From the NCBI GenBank assembly GCA_041685115.1, contig JAWLGK010000014.1, positions 1 to 64,000 of the forward strand: a stretch of DNA of 64,000 bases. Direction: 5' to 3'. Source of the DNA: JALOAT01 sp041685115 (GTDB lineage: Bacteria > Pseudomonadota > Gammaproteobacteria > Thiohalomonadales > Thiohalomonadaceae). Position 1 is the first letter of the stretch. Each line of letters starts with the position of its first letter. The notes under the pieces were generated by a model, which worked only from the letters and a program-made list of their open reading frames with translations, was not told the origin of the DNA and searched no databases. Of this stretch, positions 53,773-63,352 are shown one piece after another. The position numbers and the translations under genes were made by a program.

Positions 53773-55130
53773 TCGATTTCGTCACCAGTGCCCTGGCGTT
53801 CGTCCTCGCGCTGTCGGTGCTCATCGCCGTGCATGAATTCGGCCACTTCTGGGTGGCCCGCCGCCTGGGCGTGAAGGTGCTGCGTTTTTCCATCGGCTTT
53901 GGCCGGCCCCTGTGGAGCGTGCGCCGCGGCCCGGATCAGACGGAGTACGCCGTGGCCGCCGTGCCGCTGGGCGGCTATGTGAAGATGCTGGACGAGCGCG
54001 AAGGGGAGGTGGCAGCGGAGGAGCGCCATCGTGCCTTCAACCGTCAGACGGTAGGCAAGCGCTTCGCCATCGTCGCCGCCGGCCCCGCCTTCAATCTGCT
54101 GTTTGCCGTGCTGGCCTACTGGCTGATGTTCGTCACCGGCGTGCCGGGTCTCAAACCCTTCCTTGGCGAACTCGAGCCCGACTCCATCTCCGCCCGGGCC
54201 GGCCTCGCGGCGGGCATGGAGGTGGTGGCGGTGGAAGGCGAGACCACGCCCACCTGGGGCGCGGTGCTGGAAGCGGTGCTGCCCCATGCCCTGCGTCAGG
54301 AGCCGGTGCGCCTGACCGCGCGCGACGGCGGGCGGGAGCAGAGCTTCACACTCGCACTGGATCAGCTCCCGTCGGACGTGAGCGGCGAGGCGCTGCCGCG
54401 GGCCATCGGCCTCGTCCCCTACCGCCCGCCCCTCGAACCCATCATCGGCGAGGTGATGGCCGGCTCCGCCGCGGCGCGCGCCGGGTTGATGCCCGACGAT
54501 CGCATCGTGGCTATCGATGGCCGCACACTGAAGGATTGGGAAGACCTGGTGCTGACCGTACGCGACAGCCCAGGCAGGCCGCTGACCATGCTCGTGGAGC
54601 GCGGCAGCGAGCGCCACGAGTTCCCGATCCGCCCCGAGCGCTTCGACACCGAGGACGGGCCGGTGGGTCGCATCGGCGCTGGAGCGCGGGTGGATCCGGC
54701 GGCCTTCGAGGGGCTGCGCACGGTGCAGCAGTACGGGCCGCTGGCGGCCGTGAGCGCCGCCGCCGCACGCACCTGGGAAATGTCCACGCTCACGCTGCGC
54801 ATGCTCGGTGAAATGCTGGTGGGGCGGGCGTCGGTGGAGAACATCAGCGGCCCGATCACCATCGCGCGTTACGCCGGCGCCACGGCGAGCGCGGGCCTGG
54901 CGCAGTTCCTCGGCTTTCTCGCCATCGTGAGCATCAGTCTCGGTGTGCTGAACCTGTTGCCCATCCCGGTGCTCGACGGCGGTCACTTGGCGTTCTACGC
55001 GGTGGAGGCTGTGCGGCGGCGGCCGGCGTCGGAACGGGCCGAGATGCTGGCGCAAAAAGTTGGCCTCACCGTGATCCTCATGCTGATGCTGGTGGCTTTC
55101 TATAACGATTTGGTGCACCTCGCCGGATGA
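53769..55130 (+). CDS. rseP: Site-2 intramembrane protease RseP
   Basis: The 453-residue zinc protease has HEFGH (H22, E23, H26) in the first helix, two periplasmic PDZ domains (about 125-205 and 225-300) and the second active-site motif PIPVLDGGHL. It cleaves the anti-sigma factor RseA and remnant signal peptides. The ATG overlaps the dxr stop; its stop overlaps the bamA start. Confidence 0.97.
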   Translation: MIDFVTSALAFVLALSVLIAVHEFGHFWVARRLGVKVLRFSIGFGRPLWSVRRGPDQTEYAVAAVPLGGYVKMLDEREGEVAAEERHRAFNRQTVGKRFAIVAAGPAFNLLFAVLAYWLMFVTGVPGLKPFLGELEPDSISARAGLAAGMEVVAVEGETTPTWGAVLEAVLPHALRQEPVRLTARDGGREQSFTLALDQLPSDVSGEALPRAIGLVPYRPPLEPIIGEVMAGSAAARAGLMPDDRIVAIDGRTLKDWEDLVLTVRDSPGRPLTMLVERGSERHEFPIRPERFDTEDGPVGRIGAGARVDPAAFEGLRTVQQYGPLAAVSAAAARTWEMSTLTLRMLGEMLVGRASVENISGPITIARYAGATASAGLAQFLGFLAIVSISLGVLNLLPIPVLDGGHLAFYAVEAVRRRPASERAEMLAQKVGLTVILMLMLVAFYNDLVHLAG

Positions 55131-57430
55131 GCCGTCTTCTCTCTCTCTTTCTCGGGGCCGCGTTCACGCTGCCCGCGTGGGCCTTCGAACCGTTTCTGGT
55201 CGAAGACATCCGCGTGGAAGGCTTGCAGCGCATCGCCGCGGGTACCGTGTTCAACTATCTCCCGGTGAAGCGCGGCGATCGCATCGACGACCGCCTTTCG
55301 TCGCAGGCGGTGCGCGCCCTGTTCAAGACCGGCTTCTTCAAGGACGTGGTGCTGGAGCGGGAGGGCAATACCCTGGTGGTGTTCGTGGCCGAGCGGCCCG
55401 CCATCGCCAGCATCGAGGTCGCCGGCAACTCGGCCATCCAGACCGACCAGCTGCTCGAGAGTCTGAAGCAGGTGGGCCTGTCCGAAGGCCTGGTGTTCGA
55501 TCGCTCCCTGCTCGATCGCATCGAGCAGGAACTCAAACGCCAGTACCTGCTGCTCGGCTACTATGCCGCACGCGTGCAGACCTCGGCGGAGCCGCGTGAA
55601 CGCAACCGCGTGGCCGTGAAGATCGACGTGGCGGAAGGCGAGACCGCCACTATCCGCAGCATCAATATCGTTGGCAGCAAGGCCTTCTCGGAACAGGAAC
55701 TGCTCGAACGCCTGGAGTCCGGCGTGCGGCCGTCCTTTTCGCTGTTCTACAGCGGCGACCAGTATTCGCGTCCCAAACTGGCTGGCGATCTGGAAACGCT
55801 GCGTTCGTTCTACCTGGATCGCGGTTACATCAACTTCAATATCGAATCCACCCAGGTCGCCATCTCGCCGGACAAGCGCGACATCTACATCACCGTGAAC
55901 ACGGGGGAGGGCGAGCAGTACCGCGTATCCGACATCAAGGTAGCCGGGGACACGATCATCCCGGAGCCCGAGCTGCGCAAGCTCATCAGCCTGGAAAAGG
56001 GCGACATCTTTTCGCGGCGCCAGCTCACCGAAAGCGCCACGCGCATCAGCGATCGCCTGGGTGAGGTCGGCTACGCCTTCGCTAACGTCAATCCCATTCC
56101 CGAAATGAACGAGGAGACGCGCGAAGTCAGCCTCACCTTTTTCGTGGATCCGGGTCGGCGCGTGTATGTCCGCCGCGTGAACATCACCGGCAACCTGCGC
56201 ACCCGCGACGAGGTGCTGCGCCGCGAGATGCGCCAGATGGAGGGCGCCCCCCTTGAAACGGCGCTGGTAAACCGTTCCAAGACCCGTCTGAACCGGCTGG
56301 GTTTTTTCGACGTGGTGAACGTGGAGACCATCCCCGTGCCCGGTCACCCGGACCTGGTGGACGTGAACTTCGATGTGGTGGAACGCCAAACCTTCGGCAG
56401 CCTGAATGCGGGCATCGGCTATGGCGACACCAGTGGCATCCTGGTGAACGTGAGCGTCACCCAGGAAAACTTCATGGGCACGGGCAACCGCTTCACCCTG
56501 GCCATGAACAACAGTGAAGTCACGGATGAATACAGCTTCAGCTTCACCAATCCGTACTACACCATCGACGGTGTCAGCCGCAGCTTCGACGTGTTCTACC
56601 GCTCGACCGACCCGGAAGAGGCCAATATCGATACCGGGTATACCACGGACGCCTACGGTGTTGGCGTCGGTTTCGGCGTGCCGCTCTCGGAATACAACAC
56701 CTTCCGCTATCGCCTGAGCGCCGAGCACACGCGCATCAACACCCGCAGCGACACCTCGCAGGACATCATCGATTTCTGTCAATCCAGCGCCACGCTCGAA
56801 GCCTGCGAGTTCGACGCCCTGAAGACCGACCTGAGCTGGTCCTTCGATAGCCGCGATCGTGCCCTGTTTCCCACCGACGGCACCATCAACACCATCGGCT
56901 CGGAACTGGCCATCCCGGTGGGCGGAGACAGCGTCAGCTTCTACAAGGTGTACGCACGCACCAAGAATTACCAGCCCATCTTCGGCGGCAGCCTCATCGT
57001 CCAATACGGCGGCGAACTGGCCTACGGTGACGGATATGGCGACACCTCCGCGCTGCCGCCCTTCGAGCGCTATTACGCCGGCGGCGTGCGCACGGTGCGT
57101 GGTTACCGGGCCAATAGCCTGGGCCCCAAAGACGAGTTCGACGATACCTTGGGCGGCAATGCGCGGGCGCTGGTCAACACGGAGTTGATTTTGCCGAACC
57201 CGTTCTCGGAAAATAGCGCGTCCACGCGCATCAGCGCCTTCGTGGACGGCGGCAACGTCTTCAACACCGACACAGATTACGGGGATCAGGACATGCGCTT
57301 TGCCGCCGGTCTGGCCCTGTACTGGTTCACGCCGGTCGGCCCGCTGAGTTTCAGCATCGCGCAGCCGCTCAACGACAAGGATGGAGATGAAATCGAGCGC
57401 TTCCAGTTCAGCCTCGGAGCGCCGTTCTGA
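55127..57430 (+). CDS. bamA: Outer-membrane protein assembly factor BamA
   Basis: The 767-residue Omp85 protein has a signal peptide (to about residue 19), five POTRA domains (about 22-420) and a 16-strand barrel with the VRGY motif in GGVRTVRGYRANSLG and a terminal Phe. It inserts beta-barrel proteins, including the receptors encoded here, into the outer membrane. skp and lpxD follow. Confidence 0.98.
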   Translation: MSRLLSLFLGAAFTLPAWAFEPFLVEDIRVEGLQRIAAGTVFNYLPVKRGDRIDDRLSSQAVRALFKTGFFKDVVLEREGNTLVVFVAERPAIASIEVAGNSAIQTDQLLESLKQVGLSEGLVFDRSLLDRIEQELKRQYLLLGYYAARVQTSAEPRERNRVAVKIDVAEGETATIRSINIVGSKAFSEQELLERLESGVRPSFSLFYSGDQYSRPKLAGDLETLRSFYLDRGYINFNIESTQVAISPDKRDIYITVNTGEGEQYRVSDIKVAGDTIIPEPELRKLISLEKGDIFSRRQLTESATRISDRLGEVGYAFANVNPIPEMNEETREVSLTFFVDPGRRVYVRRVNITGNLRTRDEVLRREMRQMEGAPLETALVNRSKTRLNRLGFFDVVNVETIPVPGHPDLVDVNFDVVERQTFGSLNAGIGYGDTSGILVNVSVTQENFMGTGNRFTLAMNNSEVTDEYSFSFTNPYYTIDGVSRSFDVFYRSTDPEEANIDTGYTTDAYGVGVGFGVPLSEYNTFRYRLSAEHTRINTRSDTSQDIIDFCQSSATLEACEFDALKTDLSWSFDSRDRALFPTDGTINTIGSELAIPVGGDSVSFYKVYARTKNYQPIFGGSLIVQYGGELAYGDGYGDTSALPPFERYYAGGVRTVRGYRANSLGPKDEFDDTLGGNARALVNTELILPNPFSENSASTRISAFVDGGNVFNTDTDYGDQDMRFAAGLALYWFTPVGPLSFSIAQPLNDKDGDEIERFQFSLGAPF

Positions 57431-57455
57431 CCGTAACCAAGGGGAAGGATTTCAG

Positions 57456-57992
57456 GTGAGCAGGTTGAGACAGTTGCTGTGGGCGACGGCCACATTCGCG
57501 GCCTTGAGCGCACCGGTGCAGGCGGAGATGAAAATCGTCTTCGTGAACACGGCGCGTGTGCTGGAGCAGGCACCCCAGGCCAAGGCGGCCCGTGAGCGCC
57601 TGCAAAAGGAATTCTCCCCCCGTGAATCGAATATCATCAGCTTGCAGCGTTCCCTCAAGGGCGTGCAGGAGCGCCTGGAGCGGGATGGCCCCACCCTGAG
57701 CGACAGCGAGCGGGCGAAACTGGAGCGCGAACTCCTGACGCGACAGCGTGATCTCAAGCGCGCGCAGGCTGAATTCAGCGAGGATCTCAACCTGCGCCGC
57801 AACGAAGAGTTCGGCCGCTTGCAGCGCGAAGCGGCGGAGACGGTCGTCACCCTGGCGCAGGAAAACCGCTACGACCTCGTACTCGAGGCCGGGGTGGTGT
57901 TCGCCAGTGACAGTGTGGACGTCACGGATACGGTCATCGCGCGGCTGCGCGATGCGCACAACAAACGGCAGACCAGGTCAGGCGGGAATTGA
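57456..57992 (+). CDS. skp: Periplasmic chaperone Skp/OmpH
   Basis: The 178-residue exported protein has a signal ending APVQA (about residue 23). A long coiled-coil region lies between about residues 45 and 130, the tentacles of the Skp trimer. It carries unfolded outer-membrane proteins to BamA. The GTG at 57456 with GGGAAGGA upstream gives a clean signal peptide; an upstream ATG lies inside bamA. Confidence 0.93.
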   Translation: MSRLRQLLWATATFAALSAPVQAEMKIVFVNTARVLEQAPQAKAARERLQKEFSPRESNIISLQRSLKGVQERLERDGPTLSDSERAKLERELLTRQRDLKRAQAEFSEDLNLRRNEEFGRLQREAAETVVTLAQENRYDLVLEAGVVFASDSVDVTDTVIARLRDAHNKRQTRSGGN

Positions 57993-59029
57993 CAGACGTG
58001 CGGTATTCATTGGGCGAATTGGCGGAACGTACGGGCACGCGTGTGCACGGTGACCCGGCATGCGTCATCGAGGGCGTCGGCACCCTGCACGGCGCGGGTC
58101 CGGGGCAGATCACCTTTCTGGCCAATCCCCGCTACAAGCGCCAGCTCGGCGAAACCCGTGCTGCGGCAGTCATCCTGGGCGAGCAGGAAGTGAGCGCGTG
58201 CCCGGTCAATGCGCTGGTTTCCCGCAATCCTCACCTGACCTACGCCCGCGTCGCGGCCCTGTTTGCGCGTGAGATCACCTCGCCCCCGGGCATCCATCCC
58301 TCGGCGGTGGTTGATCCGTCCTGCCGTGTGCATCCCGAGGCGAGTATTGGCGCGCATGCGGTGCTCGGTGCCAGTGTGGTGGTGGAGGCGGGCGCTGTTG
58401 TCGGGCCTTGCTGCGTGGTGCTCGACTGCAGCCACATCGGTGAAGGTTCGCGCCTGGTGGCCAATGTGACCGTGTATGCGGACACCATCATCGGGCGTCG
58501 CTCGCTCATTCATGCGGGCACCGTCATCGGTGGCGACGGCTTCGGTTTCGCCAACGACGCCGGGGAATGGATCAAGGTGGCGCAGTTGGGCCGCGTGCGC
58601 ATCGGCGACGACGTGGAAATCGGCGCCTGCACCACCGTGGACCGGGGCGCCATCGACGATACCGTGGTCGAGGACGGTGTGAAGCTCGACAACCAGATCC
58701 AGGTGGCGCACAACGTCCATATCGGCAAGCACACCATCATCGCCGGTTGCACCGGCATTGCCGGCAGCGCCCACATCGGCAGCCGTTGCGCCATCGGCGG
58801 CGGTGTCGGTGTCACCGGACACATCGAAATCACCGATGGCGTCACCGTCACCGGCACGTCGTTCGTCTCCCAATCCATCAAGACGCCGGGCGTCTATTCC
58901 TCTGGCGTGCCGTTGGAGCCCACTGAACACTGGCACAAGAATTTCGTGCGCATGAAGCAGCTCGACGAAATGGCGCGACGCCTGAAGACTCTCGAAAAAG
59001 AGCTGCAAGAACTCAAACAGAAGGGGTAA
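57989..59029 (+). CDS. lpxD: UDP-3-O-(3-hydroxyacyl)glucosamine N-acyltransferase
   Basis: The 346-residue lipid A enzyme has an N-terminal uridine-binding domain and a left-handed beta-helix with the catalytic histidine in KLDNQIQVAHNVHIG. Translation probably starts at TTG 57989, overlapping the skp stop. A GTG at 57998 is the alternative and has better spacing from GGCGGGA. Confidence 0.96.
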   Translation: MTDVRYSLGELAERTGTRVHGDPACVIEGVGTLHGAGPGQITFLANPRYKRQLGETRAAAVILGEQEVSACPVNALVSRNPHLTYARVAALFAREITSPPGIHPSAVVDPSCRVHPEASIGAHAVLGASVVVEAGAVVGPCCVVLDCSHIGEGSRLVANVTVYADTIIGRRSLIHAGTVIGGDGFGFANDAGEWIKVAQLGRVRIGDDVEIGACTTVDRGAIDDTVVEDGVKLDNQIQVAHNVHIGKHTIIAGCTGIAGSAHIGSRCAIGGGVGVTGHIEITDGVTVTGTSFVSQSIKTPGVYSSGVPLEPTEHWHKNFVRMKQLDEMARRLKTLEKELQELKQKG

Positions 59030-59032
59030 ATT

Positions 59033-59479
59033 TTGAACGCGATGGATATCCAGGGGGTGCTTGAGCACCTGCCGCATCGGTACCCGTTTCTCCTCATCGA
59101 CCGGGTGCTGGAGTGCCAGCCGGGCGAACGCATCGTCGCCATCAAGAACGTAACCGTCAATGAGCCGATCTTCACCGGCCACTTTCCCGGGCGACCGATC
59201 TTTCCCGGCGTGCTCATCATGGAAGCGCTGGCGCAGGCCGGTGGCATCCTCGCCTTCCGCACCACGGAGACCAAGCCCGACGGCAGCACGCTGTTCTACT
59301 ACGCGGGCATCGACAACTGCCGCTTCAAGCAGCCGGTGTTGCCTGGCGATCAGCTGCGCCTGGAAGTGGAGATCATCAAGGCCAAGCGCACCATCTGGAA
59401 GTTCAAAGGCGAGGCCAAGGTCGATGGCAAGATCGTCGCCGAGGCCGAGCTGATGTGCGCCCAGCAGGAGGTGATATGA
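59033..59479 (+). CDS. fabZ: 3-Hydroxyacyl-[acyl-carrier-protein] dehydratase FabZ
   Basis: The 148-residue hotdog-fold enzyme has the active-site pair in HFPGRPIFPGVLIMEALAQ (His and Glu). It serves fatty-acid synthesis and supplies lipid A acyl chains. AAGGGG lies 6 nt before TTG 59033, favouring that start; ATG 59042 is the alternative, three codons later. Confidence 0.97.
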   Translation: MNAMDIQGVLEHLPHRYPFLLIDRVLECQPGERIVAIKNVTVNEPIFTGHFPGRPIFPGVLIMEALAQAGGILAFRTTETKPDGSTLFYYAGIDNCRFKQPVLPGDQLRLEVEIIKAKRTIWKFKGEAKVDGKIVAEAELMCAQQEVI

Positions 59480-60249
59480 GCGTCCACCCGACAGCCATCA
59501 TCGATCCCAAGGCACGCCTGGGTGAGGGTGTCACGGTCGGCGCCTACAGCATCATCGGCGCGGATGTGGAGATCGGGGACAACACCTGGATCGGTCCCCA
59601 TGTGGTGATTCAGGGGCCGACGAAAATCGGCTGCGACAACCGCATTTACCAGTTCGCCTCGCTCGGCGAAGCGCCGCAGGACAAGAAATACGCCGGTGAG
59701 CCCACGCGGCTCGAGATCGGCGATCGCAACCTGATCCGTGAGTTCGTCACCATGAGCCGCGGTACGCCCACGGGCGGGGGGCTCACGCGCGTCGGCAGCG
59801 ACGGCCTGTATATGGCGTACGTGCACGTGGCCCACGACTGCACCGTCGGCGACAAGGTGATCTTCTCCAATAACGCCTCCCTGGCCGGTCATGTGCACGT
59901 GGAGGACTGGGTGATCCTCTCAGGCTTCACGCTGGTGCACCAGTTCTGCTCCATCGGCGCACACGCGTTCACGGGCATGGGCAGCGCCATCTCCAAGGAC
60001 GTGCCCCCCTACCTGATGGTGTCGGGCAACCCCGCCGAGCCGCACGGTATCAACAAGGAAGGGCTGAAGCGTCGCGGCTTTTCCCAGGAACAGATCCGCA
60101 ACCTGCGCAATGCCTACAAGGTCCTGTACCGCTCGGGCCTGTCCTTCGAAGAGGCCAAGGTGGAGCTGGGCAAAATGGCCGAGATGCTCCCGGAGATCCG
60201 TCCCTTCGCAGGCTTCATGGAAAACGTCAAGCGCAGCATCATCCGCTGA
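59476..60249 (+). CDS. lpxA: UDP-N-acetylglucosamine acyltransferase
   Basis: The 257-residue enzyme catalyses the first step of lipid A synthesis. It has a left-handed beta-helix with catalytic His in YVHVAHDCTVG and a C-terminal helical domain. The ATG overlaps the fabZ stop. lpxB, which usually follows, is absent; non-coding sequence and chemotaxis genes follow instead. Confidence 0.97.
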   Translation: MSVHPTAIIDPKARLGEGVTVGAYSIIGADVEIGDNTWIGPHVVIQGPTKIGCDNRIYQFASLGEAPQDKKYAGEPTRLEIGDRNLIREFVTMSRGTPTGGGLTRVGSDGLYMAYVHVAHDCTVGDKVIFSNNASLAGHVHVEDWVILSGFTLVHQFCSIGAHAFTGMGSAISKDVPPYLMVSGNPAEPHGINKEGLKRRGFSQEQIRNLRNAYKVLYRSGLSFEEAKVELGKMAEMLPEIRPFAGFMENVKRSIIR

Positions 60250-60726
60250 TTGGAAGAAAACGGCTCGACGCAGAGGCGCAGAGAACGCATAGGAAACACA
60301 GGGTGGACCGTGCCCCGCCGTTCACTTGGTCCCGGCTGGGGTGCAACGGCGGCCATGGGCCACCCTGTACGTGTTTATACATTGGCGGAGCCGGGCCCTG
60401 AGGTTCACCGTGGACCCCAGCCGCCATACTGTGACCCTCGGCACCCGCTGGCAAACGGGAATGCGGGACCTATACTCAGGGAGACGGCATCAGCCGTACG
60501 AAAATTCAGGAATTTCTCAAAGCGTTGAGGCATCCCTGTCTTTTCCTCCCCCTGCGCTAACGCGCAACCCTAGCCCTGCTCCCCAACAGGGCTTTTTTTT
60601 TGCGCTGGGGATTTCGAACCTGCCCGAAGCCGCCTAAAGCCGCCTAAAGCCGCCGAGGCCGGGGGAAAAAGGCCTCTACTTTCGGCTGTACGATGCCGAT
60701 ATACTGCCGAAAGCCCGTTTTGAGAG
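60250..60726. other. Intergenic region between lpxA and cheW
   Basis: No gene is supported in these 477 nt. It holds a purine-rich CGACGCAGAGGCGCAGAG motif (about 60268-60287) and a terminator at 60572-60601. A short tandem repeat of GCCGCCTAAA lies at about 60633-60660. A possible flagellar-type (sigma-28) -10 element GCCGATAT is at 60695-60702, without a clear -35 TAAA. Confidence 0.5.
60572..60601 (+). terminator. Intrinsic terminator downstream of lpxA
   Basis: The stem AGCCCTG/CAGGGCT is followed by nine T residues. It lies 320 nt after lpxA. Confidence 0.85.
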
Positions 60727-61212
60727 ATGCCCATGAACCAATCCGCACAGACCCGGAGCGACCCGGTTTCGCGCTGGGTGACGTTCAAGCTCGAGAACGA
60801 GACCTACGGCATCGACGTGATGCAGGTCCGCGAAGTGTTGCGCTGCTCGGAGATCTCCCCCGTCCCAGGTGCGCCCGCTTACGTGCTCGGTATCATCAAC
60901 CTGCGTGGCAGCGTGGTGTCCATCATCGACATTCGCAGCCGGTTCGGACTTCCGTTCAAGGAACCGGACGATGCCGCCCGTATTCTCATCCTGGAAGCGG
61001 GGGAACAGCATGTAGTCGGATTCCTGGTCGACAGCGTGCATGAGGTCATGCAGTTGCGTGCCGCAGAAATGGAATCGGCACCCGATACGGGCAGCGGTGA
61101 GACCGCGCGCTTCATCATGGGGCTTGCCAACCGCAAGGATGGACTGCTGATCCTCGTCGATGCGAGCAAGCTGCTGTCCGACGAAGAGCTGGCCGAGCTC
61201 TCGACACTCTAG
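60727..61212 (+). CDS. cheW: Chemotaxis coupling protein CheW
   Basis: The 161-residue protein is a single CheW domain (TFKLENETYGIDVMQVREVL, INLRGSVVSIIDIRSRFGLP). It links chemoreceptors to the CheA kinase. ATG codons at 60727 and 60733 are both possible. It is followed at once by cheV, with the stop and GTG start overlapping by one base. No cheA or receptor gene is in the window. Confidence 0.95.
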   Translation: MPMNQSAQTRSDPVSRWVTFKLENETYGIDVMQVREVLRCSEISPVPGAPAYVLGIINLRGSVVSIIDIRSRFGLPFKEPDDAARILILEAGEQHVVGFLVDSVHEVMQLRAAEMESAPDTGSGETARFIMGLANRKDGLLILVDASKLLSDEELAELSTL

Positions 61213-62102
61213 TGAGCAACACTCCTGCAGACACACGCGTGAGCAGCACCCGGCACAGGCTCGAACTGCTGTTGTTCAGGCTCGCCGGCGCCCAGCGCTT
61301 CGCCATCAACGTGTTGAAGGTGAAGGAGGTCATCCCTGCACCGCGCCTGACCCGAGCCCCCCATGCCCACCCGGCGGTATGCGGCATGGCCTATTTGCGC
61401 GGCGAACCCCTCACGGTCATTGACCTCGGCCAAGCCGTCGGTCGCCCGGCGATTGCAGTAGACGGTGCCTCGGTCATCGTCACCGAATTCAACCGTTCCA
61501 TGCAGGGATTCCTCGTCAAAGGCGTGGACCGGATCGCCGTCTGCGATTGGAAGGACGTGCTGCCGCCACCTGCGGGCACAGGCGCGGAAAACTACATCAC
61601 CGGCGTCACCCACATCGACGACCAGCTGGTGCAGGTGCTCGACGTGGAACGCATCCTCGCCGAAGTGGTGCGGCTGGAGGTGGAGGACGCAGTCTATGGC
61701 GAACTGCGTCCGGTGGTGCAGGGTCATAGCATTCTGGTGGTCGATGATTCATCTGTGGCCAGGCACCAGACCGCCCAGACCCTGGACGCCCTCGGCGCCG
61801 ACTACCTGATGGCCCGTGACGGGCGCGAGGCGCTTTCCATGCTGCGCATGCGGCTGGCCCAGGGAAAAGGTTGCGTGGACATGGTCATCTCGGACATCGA
61901 GATGCCGGAAATGGACGGGTACACCCTGACGCGTGAATTACGCGCGGATCCGCAGCTTGCCGGTCTGTACGTGTTGTTGCACACCTCCATCAATGGGGCG
62001 ATCAACGCCGAGCTGGCCCACAGCTCGGGAGCCGATGACGTGCTCACCAAATTCGTTCCCGCCGAACTGGCCAAGGCCGTCGCCAAGGCCGTTTCCCGCT
62101 GA
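61212..62102 (+). CDS. cheV: Chemotaxis protein CheV (CheW domain plus receiver)
   Basis: The 296-residue protein joins an N-terminal CheW-like domain (about 15-165) to a C-terminal response-regulator receiver (about 178-295). The receiver has the phosphoacceptor Asp in MVISDIEMPEMDG. It acts as a phosphorylatable coupler in chemotaxis. It starts at GTG 61212, overlapping cheW. Confidence 0.94.
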   Translation: MSNTPADTRVSSTRHRLELLLFRLAGAQRFAINVLKVKEVIPAPRLTRAPHAHPAVCGMAYLRGEPLTVIDLGQAVGRPAIAVDGASVIVTEFNRSMQGFLVKGVDRIAVCDWKDVLPPPAGTGAENYITGVTHIDDQLVQVLDVERILAEVVRLEVEDAVYGELRPVVQGHSILVVDDSSVARHQTAQTLDALGADYLMARDGREALSMLRMRLAQGKGCVDMVISDIEMPEMDGYTLTRELRADPQLAGLYVLLHTSINGAINAELAHSSGADDVLTKFVPAELAKAVAKAVSR

Positions 62103-62116
62103 ATCGGATCGCTCTC

Positions 62117-63181
62117 ATGTACAAGTCTGTCATTGCGGTGTTGTTGCTGTGTGTCGTTTCGGTACTGGGCGGTTGTGGCACACCGGCATCCGAGCAGGTC
62201 TACGAGGACCGGTTCTACGTGTTCGGCACCCTGGCCGACATCACCCTCTACGGTGTTGACGAGACCCGCGGTCGAGAGGCGGTGGCCGCCGTTTCGCAGG
62301 ACTTCCAGACCTGGCATCGCGAATGGCATGCCTGGGAGCCCGGCCCGCTCGGCGATGTGAATACGGCCATTGCCGCAGGGCAACCCGCCCCGCTGGTTCC
62401 TTCCCTGGAACCACTGGTGCAGCGTTCCCGGGAGGCCTACGAGCGCAGCGAAGGGCTGTTCAATCCCGCCATCGGCCGCCTGTTGCAGCTGTGGGGGTTC
62501 CAGAGCAGCGAGCGACCCAGCGGTCCACCGCCCTCGCGGGAGGCCGTGGCAGAACGGCTGGCGCAGGGTCCGGGCATGGACGACGTGCAGGTGCGTGATG
62601 GTGTGCTTGTCTCGAGCAACCCTGACGTGCAGCTGGACTTCGGTGGCATTGCCAAGGGCTACGCGGTCGACCTGGCCCTCGCCAAACTACGCACCATGGG
62701 TATCGAGAACGCCATCGTGAATGCGGGGGGCGGGCTTTCTGTCATCGGCAGCCGCGGTGAGCGGCCCTGGCGGGTAGGCATACGTCATCCCCAGGGCAAT
62801 GGCGTGCTGGCATCCCTGGAAGTCCATAGCGGCGAAAGCGTGCATACCTCGGGAAATTACGAGCGTTTCCGTGAATACGAAGGGGTCCGTTACACGCATA
62901 TCCTCGACCCGCGCACCGGCTGGCCGGTGGAGGGCATCACCTCGGCAACGGTGATCGGCACCGACGGCACGCTTGCCGACGTGGCGGCCACGGTGCTGGT
63001 GATCGCGGGCCCACAGGACTGGCACCGCCTGGCGCAACGCCTCGGTATCCGCTACGCGATGCTGGTCGACGAGGCGGGCACGGTCTACATGAATCAGGCG
63101 ATGGCGGAGCGGGTGCAGTTTACCGGAGAGCCCCCGCAGAACATCGTTATCTCGCCGCCCCTCGAAGGAAGCGCTGAATAA
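62117..63181 (+). CDS. apbE: FAD:protein FMN transferase ApbE (lipoprotein)
   Basis: The 354-residue lipoprotein (lipobox LGGC, C20) has the ApbE fold: FGTLADITLYG, LDFGGIAKGYAVDLA, NAGGGLSVIG and the C-terminal YTHILDPRTGWPV region binding magnesium and FAD. It attaches FMN covalently to threonine of proteins such as RnfG or NqrC. No target protein is encoded in the window. It follows cheV by 14 nt, although a functional link to chemotaxis is not expected. Confidence 0.94.
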   Translation: MYKSVIAVLLLCVVSVLGGCGTPASEQVYEDRFYVFGTLADITLYGVDETRGREAVAAVSQDFQTWHREWHAWEPGPLGDVNTAIAAGQPAPLVPSLEPLVQRSREAYERSEGLFNPAIGRLLQLWGFQSSERPSGPPPSREAVAERLAQGPGMDDVQVRDGVLVSSNPDVQLDFGGIAKGYAVDLALAKLRTMGIENAIVNAGGGLSVIGSRGERPWRVGIRHPQGNGVLASLEVHSGESVHTSGNYERFREYEGVRYTHILDPRTGWPVEGITSATVIGTDGTLADVAATVLVIAGPQDWHRLAQRLGIRYAMLVDEAGTVYMNQAMAERVQFTGEPPQNIVISPPLEGSAE

Positions 63182-63286
63182 AGCCGTCCTGCCCTTCCCG
63201 GCACACGGCGAGCAAGCGTGATTGTTGCTCACCTTCATTTCCAACCGCTTATGCGGACGAACATGGCGACGCATCCATGTGTCGAG

Positions 63287-63315
63287 GGGAAACGCCGATC
63301 GAATCAGCGTTTCCC
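63287..63315. repeat. GGGAAACGC hairpin repeat
   Basis: GGGAAACGC (63287-63295) pairs with GCGTTTCCC (63307-63315) around an 11-nt loop. It matches the left hairpin of the element at 36713-36809, 27 kb away. It lies between the convergent apbE and AP2-like genes and could serve as a terminator. Confidence 0.7.
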
Positions 63316-63352
63316 TAAACAAGCCACGTGCTCTGGTCCGCCGTTCACCGGT

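Noticed and set aside
62117..63181. Link between ApbE and the polyferredoxin of the metal locus through covalent flavin
   Set aside because: The polyferredoxin lacks an FMN-binding domain and no other flavinylation target is encoded in the window; the genes are 57 kb apart.
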